From Sphaerochaetaceae bacterium (GTDB taxonomy: Bacteria; Spirochaetota; Spirochaetia; Sphaerochaetales; Sphaerochaetaceae), in contig JALNVT010000030.1 in assembly GCA_023231265.1 (NCBI GenBank), positions 1-17,197 of the forward strand: DNA of 17,197 bases, written 5' to 3'. Position 1 is the first letter of the stretch; every line of letters begins with the position of its first letter. The notes below the pieces were generated by a model. That model saw only the letters and a program-made list of their open reading frames with translations, had not been told where the DNA came from and ran no database searches. This document shows, in pieces, positions 1 to 6,512 of the stretch. The translations under genes were made by a program, and so were the position numbers.

Positions 1-21
1 ATATATTACTGCATGACTGAT

Positions 22-50
22 TTGTGTAAAAAATGACAGAAATTTATAAG
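22..50 (+). promoter_or_regulatory. Candidate promoter of the sugar-uptake operon
   Basis: A -35-like TTGTGT (22-27) and a -10-like TATAAG (45-50) are separated by 17 bases, which would place the transcription start near 57 and leave a leader of about 120 bases before the binding-protein gene. The region is very AT-rich and other -10-like boxes exist (TATAAT at 96-101, TATAAA at 103-108), but these lack a convincing -35 at proper spacing. Nothing else gene-like is visible in bases 1-180. Confidence 0.3.
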
Positions 51-105
51 TTTTTTTCCTTTCTTGTATAGTGGGTAATAAAAACAACTATTTTTTATAA
101 TTTAT

Positions 106-115
106 AAAACGTTTT
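106..115. promoter_or_regulatory. AAAACGTTTT palindrome, possible operator
   Basis: A perfect 10-base palindrome centred on CG lies in the leader of the sugar-uptake operon, just after two -10-like boxes. Palindromes with a central CG are typical of LacI-family operators, which often control sugar operons. No LacI-type gene is in the window and the site is short in AT-rich DNA, so the assignment is tentative. Confidence 0.25.
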
Positions 116-180
116 TATTAATTCACAGATGATAATTTATAACGCAATAATACACCATAAAATATCGGAGGTCGTTATTT

Positions 181-1467
181 ATGAAAAAATTAGCGGTATT
201 AATGTTAACAACATTATGTGCAGTATCAAGTATCTTTGCTGGAGGACAGAGCGAAGATGTAACAAACAAAAGTGGAGAGACAGTAATTACATATCCTACC
301 TACAGAGTGGGATCTCATTTATATGCAAAAGCAGAGTCAACTTTAATCAATGGTTTCAATGAAAAATATGCAGGTACATACAAAGTTGAGGTTGAAGAGC
401 TCCCAAGTGATCAATCTTATGTTGAGAAGATGAAAGTTTTGGCATCTGCAGATTCACTTCCTGATGTAGTTGAGGGAAAGAATGGTGTTCTTGAATTGGC
501 TATTAAAACAGGCCGTGCGATTGATTTGACAGCTTATCTTGAGGCTGACCCTGAATTTGTAGCAGAAATTGGCAGTGCTGCGATCAAAGCAAACACAATC
601 GATGGTAAGATATATTCAATAAGCAATGCAAATTCATTAATTGGATATTTCTACAATAAAAAGCATTTTGAAGATGCTGGTATAACACCTGCAAAAACTT
701 GGCCTGAATTTATGTCTAACTTACAAGCTTTGAAAGAAGCTGGACACACTCCAATTTCAATGATGACAGGTGAGAACTGTTGGACAACAAACCTTCTATT
801 TGCTGCTTATGTTGGCACAAGTGAGGAAGGTGAGACTTTCATGAATACAAAATACCCAACTGATTATGACAATCAAAGAGTCAGAGAGGGGCTTGAGATG
901 ATTCAGACAATTCTTCAGAATTATACAACAAAAGATGCTATTGGTGCAAAATATGATATTGCAGCAAACCATTTCCTACAGGGAACAACATCAATCATAT
1001 GTAATGGACCTTGGATGGCTGGAGATTTCACAAATGAAGCTAAGGCTTCTGCAGATATTATGAACAATGTTGGCATTGCAATGTATCCAGACAATGGTAT
1101 GTTTGCCGAATATGGCCATGGCTACATGGTTTGCTCAGAAGATAAAGTCCATCAGGATGCTGCTTGGGATTTCATAAAGTACAAAACAAATGCAGCAGCT
1201 CAGTTAGTTATGCTTGAACAAGGGAACGTACTTCCTCTAACAGGAAATGTTAAAATGAGCGATGAATATAAAGCTGCTAATCCTTTGTTAAGTGAATTGA
1301 TCACATTATCAAAAGATGCTGAATATGAATTCATAACTCTTGATACAAACAGTTATGCAAGTGTTATAGATGAAATGAGCCGTGACTATCCAGCTCTCGC
1401 ATCAGGTGATATCACTGTAGATGAGATGATTCAAGATATGAACGCTGCGGCTTTAAGAAGCAAATAA
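181..1467 (+). CDS. Sugar ABC transporter solute-binding protein (family 1)
   Basis: This is an extracellular solute-binding protein of family 1 (CUT1 class, as in MalE/UgpB/MsmE), 428 aa, which captures a mono- or oligosaccharide and delivers it to the two permeases encoded next. The N-terminus is a clear signal peptide: MKK, a hydrophobic stretch to about residue 20, then SIFA-GGQSED, with likely cleavage after FA. This FA-GGQ junction is common in spirochaete periplasmic proteins. There is no good lipobox (the only early Cys, residue 13, has Leu before it), so it is probably free in the periplasm. The mature part has the family's pattern of Trp/Tyr-rich segments, for example GYFYNKKHFEDAGI near residue 155 and NGPWMAGDF near 275. 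The start is supported by GGAGG at 167-171, nine bases upstream. The sugar cannot be named from sequence, but the GH31 gene downstream suggests an alpha-linked oligosaccharide. Confidence 0.9.
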   Translation: MKKLAVLMLTTLCAVSSIFAGGQSEDVTNKSGETVITYPTYRVGSHLYAKAESTLINGFNEKYAGTYKVEVEELPSDQSYVEKMKVLASADSLPDVVEGKNGVLELAIKTGRAIDLTAYLEADPEFVAEIGSAAIKANTIDGKIYSISNANSLIGYFYNKKHFEDAGITPAKTWPEFMSNLQALKEAGHTPISMMTGENCWTTNLLFAAYVGTSEEGETFMNTKYPTDYDNQRVREGLEMIQTILQNYTTKDAIGAKYDIAANHFLQGTTSIICNGPWMAGDFTNEAKASADIMNNVGIAMYPDNGMFAEYGHGYMVCSEDKVHQDAAWDFIKYKTNAAAQLVMLEQGNVLPLTGNVKMSDEYKAANPLLSELITLSKDAEYEFITLDTNSYASVIDEMSRDYPALASGDITVDEMIQDMNAAALRSK

Positions 1468-1481
1468 ATAATTCATACAAT

Positions 1482-1506
1482 ATGGTGTTGCATTCTGCGG
1501 CACCAT
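1482..1506 (+). other. Intergenic hairpin between binding protein and permease
   Basis: ATGGTGTTGC and GCGGCACCAT can form a 10-base-pair stem (two G-U pairs) around the loop ATTCT. No T-run follows, so it is not an ordinary intrinsic terminator. In transport operons such hairpins after the binding-protein gene often stabilise the upstream message or reduce read-through, giving more binding protein than permease. That role here is inferred. Confidence 0.5.
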
Positions 1507-1525
1507 AATTAAAAGGTCAATAACA

Positions 1526-2395
1526 ATGAAACAAAATAAAACTGTCCAGTACCTATTTTTGGTACCTGGGTTGATATTATTCGCTTTAATTTTTGGATTT
1601 TCAATTATATTATTGGTATCTACTTCTTTGACTGACTGGACAATCGGTTCAGATAGAGTGTTTGTTGGTTTGAAAAATTATATAAATCTGATGCATGAAA
1701 CAAGCTTTCTCTCTTCATTGAAGAACACAATAATTTGGATTGTACTTCAATCTACAGTTCATGTAGCAATAGGAACATCTGTAGCTCTTATATTGATGAG
1801 AAAGAAGTTCTATTGGAAGTTTGTTAGAACTGTCTATATGATTCCAAATATTGTATCAGCAGCAGCTGTTGGTATGATGTTCTCAATTATATTGAATCCT
1901 GAATTTGGAGCAGTTAACAACTTTTTGAAAATATTTTTGGGACACGATTTCTCACAGAACTGGTTCATGGATAAATCGACTGCATTTGGATCGGTTACAT
2001 TCACATGGCTTCCATATGCAGCAACAATAACAATTCTTGTACTAGCTGAGATATCAGCAATAGATTCCAGTATCTATGAAGCTGCAAAACTTGATGGAGT
2101 AACAGGTTTTCAAGAGGTAATATACATAACACTGCCTCTCTTAAAAAATATTATTGGAACATGTGCAATTCTTGGTGGAACCAGCATGCTTCAAAAATTA
2201 GATATCATCATGATGACAACACAGGGCGGACCTCGTGATACCACAATGAATCTTCCTTATTATATATATAAAACTGCTCTAACCAACAATGATTTTGGTA
2301 TGGCAAATGCTTCAGGTGTTTATTTAATTATATTGGGATCAATTACAGTATTTGCAATCAACAAACTCTTTCACATCGGAAAAGACAAAGGCTAG
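1526..2395 (+). CDS. Sugar ABC transporter permease 1 (MsmF/UgpA type)
   Basis: Inner-membrane permease of the CUT1 sugar importer family, 289 aa. It shows about six hydrophobic segments, the first at residues 9-32, followed by the typical periplasmic DW-containing loop with GLKNY near residue 50. The cytoplasmic EAA loop that docks on the ATPase is at about 185-206 (EAAKLDG at its start, ITLPLL at its end). The length is normal for MsmF/UgpA proteins. AAAGG lies about 10 bases before the ATG. It sits 58 bases after the binding protein and 9 bases before the second permease, so the three form one transport unit. No ATPase gene accompanies them. Confidence 0.92.
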   Translation: MKQNKTVQYLFLVPGLILFALIFGFSIILLVSTSLTDWTIGSDRVFVGLKNYINLMHETSFLSSLKNTIIWIVLQSTVHVAIGTSVALILMRKKFYWKFVRTVYMIPNIVSAAAVGMMFSIILNPEFGAVNNFLKIFLGHDFSQNWFMDKSTAFGSVTFTWLPYAATITILVLAEISAIDSSIYEAAKLDGVTGFQEVIYITLPLLKNIIGTCAILGGTSMLQKLDIIMMTTQGGPRDTTMNLPYYIYKTALTNNDFGMANASGVYLIILGSITVFAINKLFHIGKDKG

Positions 2396-2404
2396 AGGTT
2401 TACT

Positions 2405-3226
2405 ATGAAAAAACTTGGAACAGTATTAATCGGAATATTTATTACTTTAATTATTATTATATCAGTGGTCCCTTTTGTATGGGTGTTTGTATCATCATTC
2501 AAATCAAATTTTGACATCATAAGTGGGAATGCAGGTTTTACTCAAGGCTTACATCCTGAGAATTATATAACAGCTTTTAAAATGGCACCATTTTTAATAT
2601 TCTTTAGAAATAGTTTGTTGATATCAATAATTGGAACAATGTTGAACTTAGTTACCATGAGCATGGCTGCATATGTTATTGCAAGATTCACTTTAAAATT
2701 TGGCAATGTTGTTAAATTGCTCTTTACATCTGTGCTTTTCATCCCAGGAGCTGCTCTCCTTTATCCGTTATTTACCACTATGAGATTGTTGAATCTTTAC
2801 AACTCAAAGACATCTTTAGTTTTGGTTTATGCAGGACTTGGAATGGCAACAACTTTCTATATAATGCTGAGTTATTATAGGACAATACCGAAATCACTTG
2901 AAGAAGCAGCTTACATTGATGGTGCATCTTTCTTCAGAACATATATGCAGATAATATTGCCTCTTACAAAACCTTGTTTTGCAACAGCTGGAGTATTGCA
3001 GTTCTTATTGTGTTGGAAAGAATTCCAATTTGCATTGACTCTTACAACAGGGAATGAAGTGAGAACAGTTCCTATAGCTCTTTATTACTTTACATCTCAA
3101 TTTGCTTCTGATTATGGAGCTATGTTTGCAGCTACTACAATAATTGCAATTCCAAGCATCATCTTCTATGTTGTTCTGCAGAAACAAGTAATCAATGGTT
3201 TGACAGCAGGTTCTGTCAAAGAATAA
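2405..3226 (+). CDS. Sugar ABC transporter permease 2 (MsmG/UgpE type)
   Basis: Second CUT1 inner-membrane permease, 273 aa, pairing with the preceding gene to form the channel. It has an N-terminal membrane segment (about residues 7-30) ending in the WVFVSSFK pattern usual for MsmG/UgpE proteins, then PENY near 51, several further hydrophobic segments, and the EAA loop at about 167-188 (EAAYIDGASF, then ILPLTKP). The ribosome-binding site is GAGG just before the ATG, overlapping the end region of permease 1. Its 3' end carries a perfect 8-base-pair inverted repeat. The missing ATPase implies use of a shared MsmK/UgpC-type subunit encoded elsewhere, which is established for many CUT1 systems but inferred here. 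Confidence 0.92.
   Translation: MKKLGTVLIGIFITLIIIISVVPFVWVFVSSFKSNFDIISGNAGFTQGLHPENYITAFKMAPFLIFFRNSLLISIIGTMLNLVTMSMAAYVIARFTLKFGNVVKLLFTSVLFIPGAALLYPLFTTMRLLNLYNSKTSLVLVYAGLGMATTFYIMLSYYRTIPKSLEEAAYIDGASFFRTYMQIILPLTKPCFATAGVLQFLLCWKEFQFALTLTTGNEVRTVPIALYYFTSQFASDYGAMFAATTIIAIPSIIFYVVLQKQVINGLTAGSVKE
3199..3220 (+). other. Perfect inverted repeat at the 3' end of permease 2
   Basis: TTTGACAG and CTGTCAAA are perfect reverse complements separated by CAGGTT, giving an 8-base-pair stem with a 6-base loop that overlaps the last codons of permease 2, just before its stop. It is followed by A-rich, not T-rich, sequence, so it is not a standard terminator on this strand. It may protect the transporter message or attenuate transcription into the two-component genes. 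Confidence 0.45.
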
Positions 3227-3295
3227 AAAAAACTACTTCTGTATGGCTATATATGATGTATAATAAAAGAAATAATCATTGAGGATGTACTGTTA

Positions 3296-5023
3296 ATGAA
3301 AAAAACATTTAGAGCTAAGATTATACTGATGAATACTATTTCTGTAGTGATAGCTCTGCTCATTTCATCTACATATCTTCTTGTTTCTTTTTCAAGAATA
3401 ACAAGAGAGAATGCATTTGAACAGATTGAGAGAACCATAGATAATCAATTGGAGCAGTATAGTTCAAATATTGAAGATCTTTACAATTTGTCATATTCAT
3501 TGATAGCAGTTCCTGCAATACGACAGTGGTTTTCAAAAGATGTTGAGTTAGCAGGGGATGGACTCAAGGATGCAATATTCATACAGATTTTAAAGCTTCA
3601 AACAGATTCAACACTGATGTTCAATACAACATGGAAATCGAAGATTGTCACAAACATAGGTCTGTTCACTGATGATTATCATACAATTTTAGCTCAGAGA
3701 CTTTCTGGTAATGTTGATGATGTACAGTTATCATTATCAGAGGTATATAGAAAGACCAAAAAAATTGATGATTCAAATTTTTTCTTCAGAAGTGGAAATG
3801 CAATATTTTACATACAGAGAGTTTACAACAGTACATGTGATGAGGCAATTTCATATATATATGAGATCAATACTGATATATTTGTTGATTATTTGGAATC
3901 AATACCTGATGAGATTGAATTGAATATTTTGTTTTATGGGAGCACAATTTATTCACATAAACCAAATATTGGAAAACAAAGCTTTGCTGTTGAGATATTA
4001 AACAAGTTATACCCTGATGTGGGTTTCAGTGAGATAAGACCTATCGATGATACCCCTTTTGAATTTGAGATAGTGGTCCCAAATGCTTACTTAAATAGAC
4101 CTACTGTGACGACACTTAATACTTTGTTGATTGTTTCAATAGTTATGCTGATAATCATAACTACCATTGTTGCTATGCTATCAAGCTCCACAACAAAGTT
4201 CATTGTTCGATTGATTGATGGAATCAATGAAATTAAGACACATAAGATGGGTACAACTTTAAAGAGAGACAGAAACAAGGATTTAGATGAAATAGTTGAT
4301 GCATTCAACTCCATGTCTTTAGAGCTGCAGAGATTGATTGATAAAGGTTATAAAAGTGATGTTCTTCTGCTGCAGTCAGATATAAGACAGCTGCAATCAC
4401 AGATGAATCCTCACTTCTTGATAAACACACTCACATCAATTTCAACAAATTCTCTTTTGAATGGAGATGAAAAGACCTATGAGATGATAACAGCTTTGAG
4501 TACAGTATTGGAGCAGTCAATGTTCAATACAAAAGATAATTCACCTTTTATACCACTTGAAGAAGAGATGAAATATGTAAATTGCTATCTTAAAATACAG
4601 AAATTTAGATTTGAAGATAAATTGAAGATAAATGTCAAAATAGATGAGTCTCTCTATCCTGTATTTGTGCCAAGACTATCAATAGAACCACTTGTAGAGA
4701 ATGCAGTCATTCATGGAGTCGAAGACAGTATAGAACAAGGAGTCATAGATATTGAAATAAACAGAGTTGAAGATGATCTGTATGCAATTGTAAGTGACAA
4801 TGGAAAATCTTTTGAAAGAGATTTTACTTTCATCAATAAAGACAGTCACTCACATCATATAGCAGTTAAAAATACAAACAGCAGAATTCATCTATTATTT
4901 GGTGAGGAATATGGAATAACATATAATTTTGAAATAGCCAATAAAACCAAGGCTGTGCTGCACCTCCCTTATATAGACAATAAAGACAAACCAATAGAGG
5001 AGTTATACTCATGTATAAAGTAA
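3296..5023 (+). CDS. YesM-type sensor histidine kinase
   Basis: Membrane sensor kinase, 575 aa, of the LytS/YesM class that usually controls carbohydrate transport genes. Transmembrane segments are at about 8-33 and 272-297, enclosing an external sensing region of about 240 residues. A HAMP-like linker follows (about 298-350). The His_kinase domain has the phosphoacceptor His373 in QMNPHFLINTL, and the ATPase domain has the N-box Asn469 in EPLVENAVIHG. Two nucleotide-binding glycine motifs look degenerate: DNGKSF at 501-506 where DNGxG is usual, and HHIAVKNTNSRI at 520-531 where a Gly-containing G2 box is usual. GAGGA about 10 bases upstream supports the start. The gene follows the permeases by 69 bases (a TATAAT at 3259-3264 could be an internal -10, but its -35 is poor) and overlaps the response regulator by 13 bases, making them a cognate pair. 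Confidence 0.93.
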   Translation: MKKTFRAKIILMNTISVVIALLISSTYLLVSFSRITRENAFEQIERTIDNQLEQYSSNIEDLYNLSYSLIAVPAIRQWFSKDVELAGDGLKDAIFIQILKLQTDSTLMFNTTWKSKIVTNIGLFTDDYHTILAQRLSGNVDDVQLSLSEVYRKTKKIDDSNFFFRSGNAIFYIQRVYNSTCDEAISYIYEINTDIFVDYLESIPDEIELNILFYGSTIYSHKPNIGKQSFAVEILNKLYPDVGFSEIRPIDDTPFEFEIVVPNAYLNRPTVTTLNTLLIVSIVMLIIITTIVAMLSSSTTKFIVRLIDGINEIKTHKMGTTLKRDRNKDLDEIVDAFNSMSLELQRLIDKGYKSDVLLLQSDIRQLQSQMNPHFLINTLTSISTNSLLNGDEKTYEMITALSTVLEQSMFNTKDNSPFIPLEEEMKYVNCYLKIQKFRFEDKLKINVKIDESLYPVFVPRLSIEPLVENAVIHGVEDSIEQGVIDIEINRVEDDLYAIVSDNGKSFERDFTFINKDSHSHHIAVKNTNSRIHLLFGEEYGITYNFEIANKTKAVLHLPYIDNKDKPIEELYSCIK

Positions 5024-6498
5024 TGCTTGTAGAAGACGAAAACATATTGAGAAAAGGTATAGAGGTTTTGACTGATTGGGCCTCTCTCAATTGTTCTGTG
5101 GTCTTTGGAGCTTCCAATGGAATTGAGGCTCTAAAATATGCAGCATCAAATCCAATTGATATTCTTATTACAGATATCAGAATGCCTGGTATGGATGGCC
5201 TTGAGTTGATAAAGAGACTCAAAGAATTGAATTCAAATATATCAGTGATCATTCTATCTGCCTATGGAGAATTCAGTTATGCACAAAGAGCTCTTGCTTT
5301 GGAGGTCAAACAGTATGTATTGAAAACAAATTACAGAGAGAATCTACCTATTGCCATCAAAGCTACAATTAAAGAAATTGAAATGCGTGATGATATCAAA
5401 ATCAATTTTGAATCTTTGTTTTTAAAAACAACTGAACAATCTGAAATTGACTCATATTTTGAATTAAATTTAGATAAGGATGAGCCATATTACATCTTGA
5501 GTATTGAGACATTGAATAACAACGAAAATTCAAACTTCAAAAAATTTATAGAGTATGCTTATAAATCTTTATCACCTAAAATCACAAAGAGATTTGATAG
5601 TCTATATATCTTACTTGTCTCCACAAAAAAAGAAGAGTCCAATAGAATTGAAATTATAAAGCAGATGAGTGAGCAATTCATAACATCGTGTACAACTCTT
5701 GTGGAGATGAAGATTAACATCGGAATAAGTGGAGAGTACAGAAAATCAATTGATTTTAAAAAAGCTTATCTTGAAAGTTTGAGCAATCTTGGAAGAATAT
5801 TTGATGAAAATAGCTACAGTATAACAGAGGCAAATGATGACGATGGCAAACCCTCATCTCTTGTAGATTGTTCTCTTTATGCAAAAAAGATAATAGATGG
5901 TTACATTTCTTCAAATATAGAAGATCTGAAACTTATAAATGATGATTTTTTTGATGAATTCAAAACAAAGAATTATGATATTGACCATGAAACAAACCAA
6001 GTTGGAGTGCTGTTCTCTTTGATTGGAACATCATTTCAAGAAAGATCAATAAAGATAGATGATTTTTTAAAAGTCTCAGATGAATTGAGTGAGCTGATGA
6101 AAAATTGTTATAGCAGTTATTCTCTGAAGAAAGCTGTGATGGAGACTCATTTGATATTACTAAAATTATTCTCAGTATATATGAATAATTCGATATCTCT
6201 GAAAGTTAATACTTACATTGAAAACAATTATATGAATCCAATATCAATTGAAGAGATATCAGAATCATTGCACCTCTCTTCAAATTATGTTGGTCGTCAA
6301 TATAAAAAAGAAACGGGTAAAAATGTACTTCAATATTTAAATGAATATAGAGTTGAAAGAGCAAAACATCTTCTTAAAGAAGGTCGACTTCAAATAAGTG
6401 AGATTACATTTCAAGTTGGGTACAGCAACCCTGCATATTTTTCAAATGTTTTTAGCAAAATTACTGGGGTATCCCCTAAAAAATTCGTACAGAACTAA
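5011..6498 (+). CDS. YesN-type response regulator with AraC DNA-binding domain
   Basis: Cytoplasmic transcription regulator, 495 aa. An N-terminal receiver domain (about 1-120) has the acidic pair in LVEDE, the phosphoacceptor Asp55 in ITDIRMPGMDG, and the conserved Lys105, which is followed by Thr-Asn rather than the usual Pro. A long middle region of no clear catalytic motif (about 130-385) is typical of YesN proteins. The C-terminal AraC domain (about 395-495) has two helix-turn-helix units, with ISIEEISESLHLSSNYVGRQ in the first and the signature VGYSNPAYFSNVFSKITGVSP near the end. GAGGAG lies about nine bases before the ATG, inside the kinase gene; the 13-base overlap implies translational coupling. 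It probably activates the transporter and GH31 genes around it when the kinase detects the sugar; that target is inferred from context. Confidence 0.93.
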   Translation: MYKVMLVEDENILRKGIEVLTDWASLNCSVVFGASNGIEALKYAASNPIDILITDIRMPGMDGLELIKRLKELNSNISVIILSAYGEFSYAQRALALEVKQYVLKTNYRENLPIAIKATIKEIEMRDDIKINFESLFLKTTEQSEIDSYFELNLDKDEPYYILSIETLNNNENSNFKKFIEYAYKSLSPKITKRFDSLYILLVSTKKEESNRIEIIKQMSEQFITSCTTLVEMKINIGISGEYRKSIDFKKAYLESLSNLGRIFDENSYSITEANDDDGKPSSLVDCSLYAKKIIDGYISSNIEDLKLINDDFFDEFKTKNYDIDHETNQVGVLFSLIGTSFQERSIKIDDFLKVSDELSELMKNCYSSYSLKKAVMETHLILLKLFSVYMNNSISLKVNTYIENNYMNPISIEEISESLHLSSNYVGRQYKKETGKNVLQYLNEYRVERAKHLLKEGRLQISEITFQVGYSNPAYFSNVFSKITGVSPKKFVQN

Positions 6499-6512
6499 AA
6501 AAGGAGCATTAT

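Noticed and set aside
23..38. CRP-like TGTGT-N6-TGACA before the sugar operon
   Set aside because: The two halves do not match each other or the CRP consensus well, and the spacer is a plain A-run.
129..362. Possible 77-aa plus-strand protein overlapping the binding-protein gene
   Set aside because: It is an out-of-frame reading of the start of a clear signal-peptide gene and has no ribosome-binding site.
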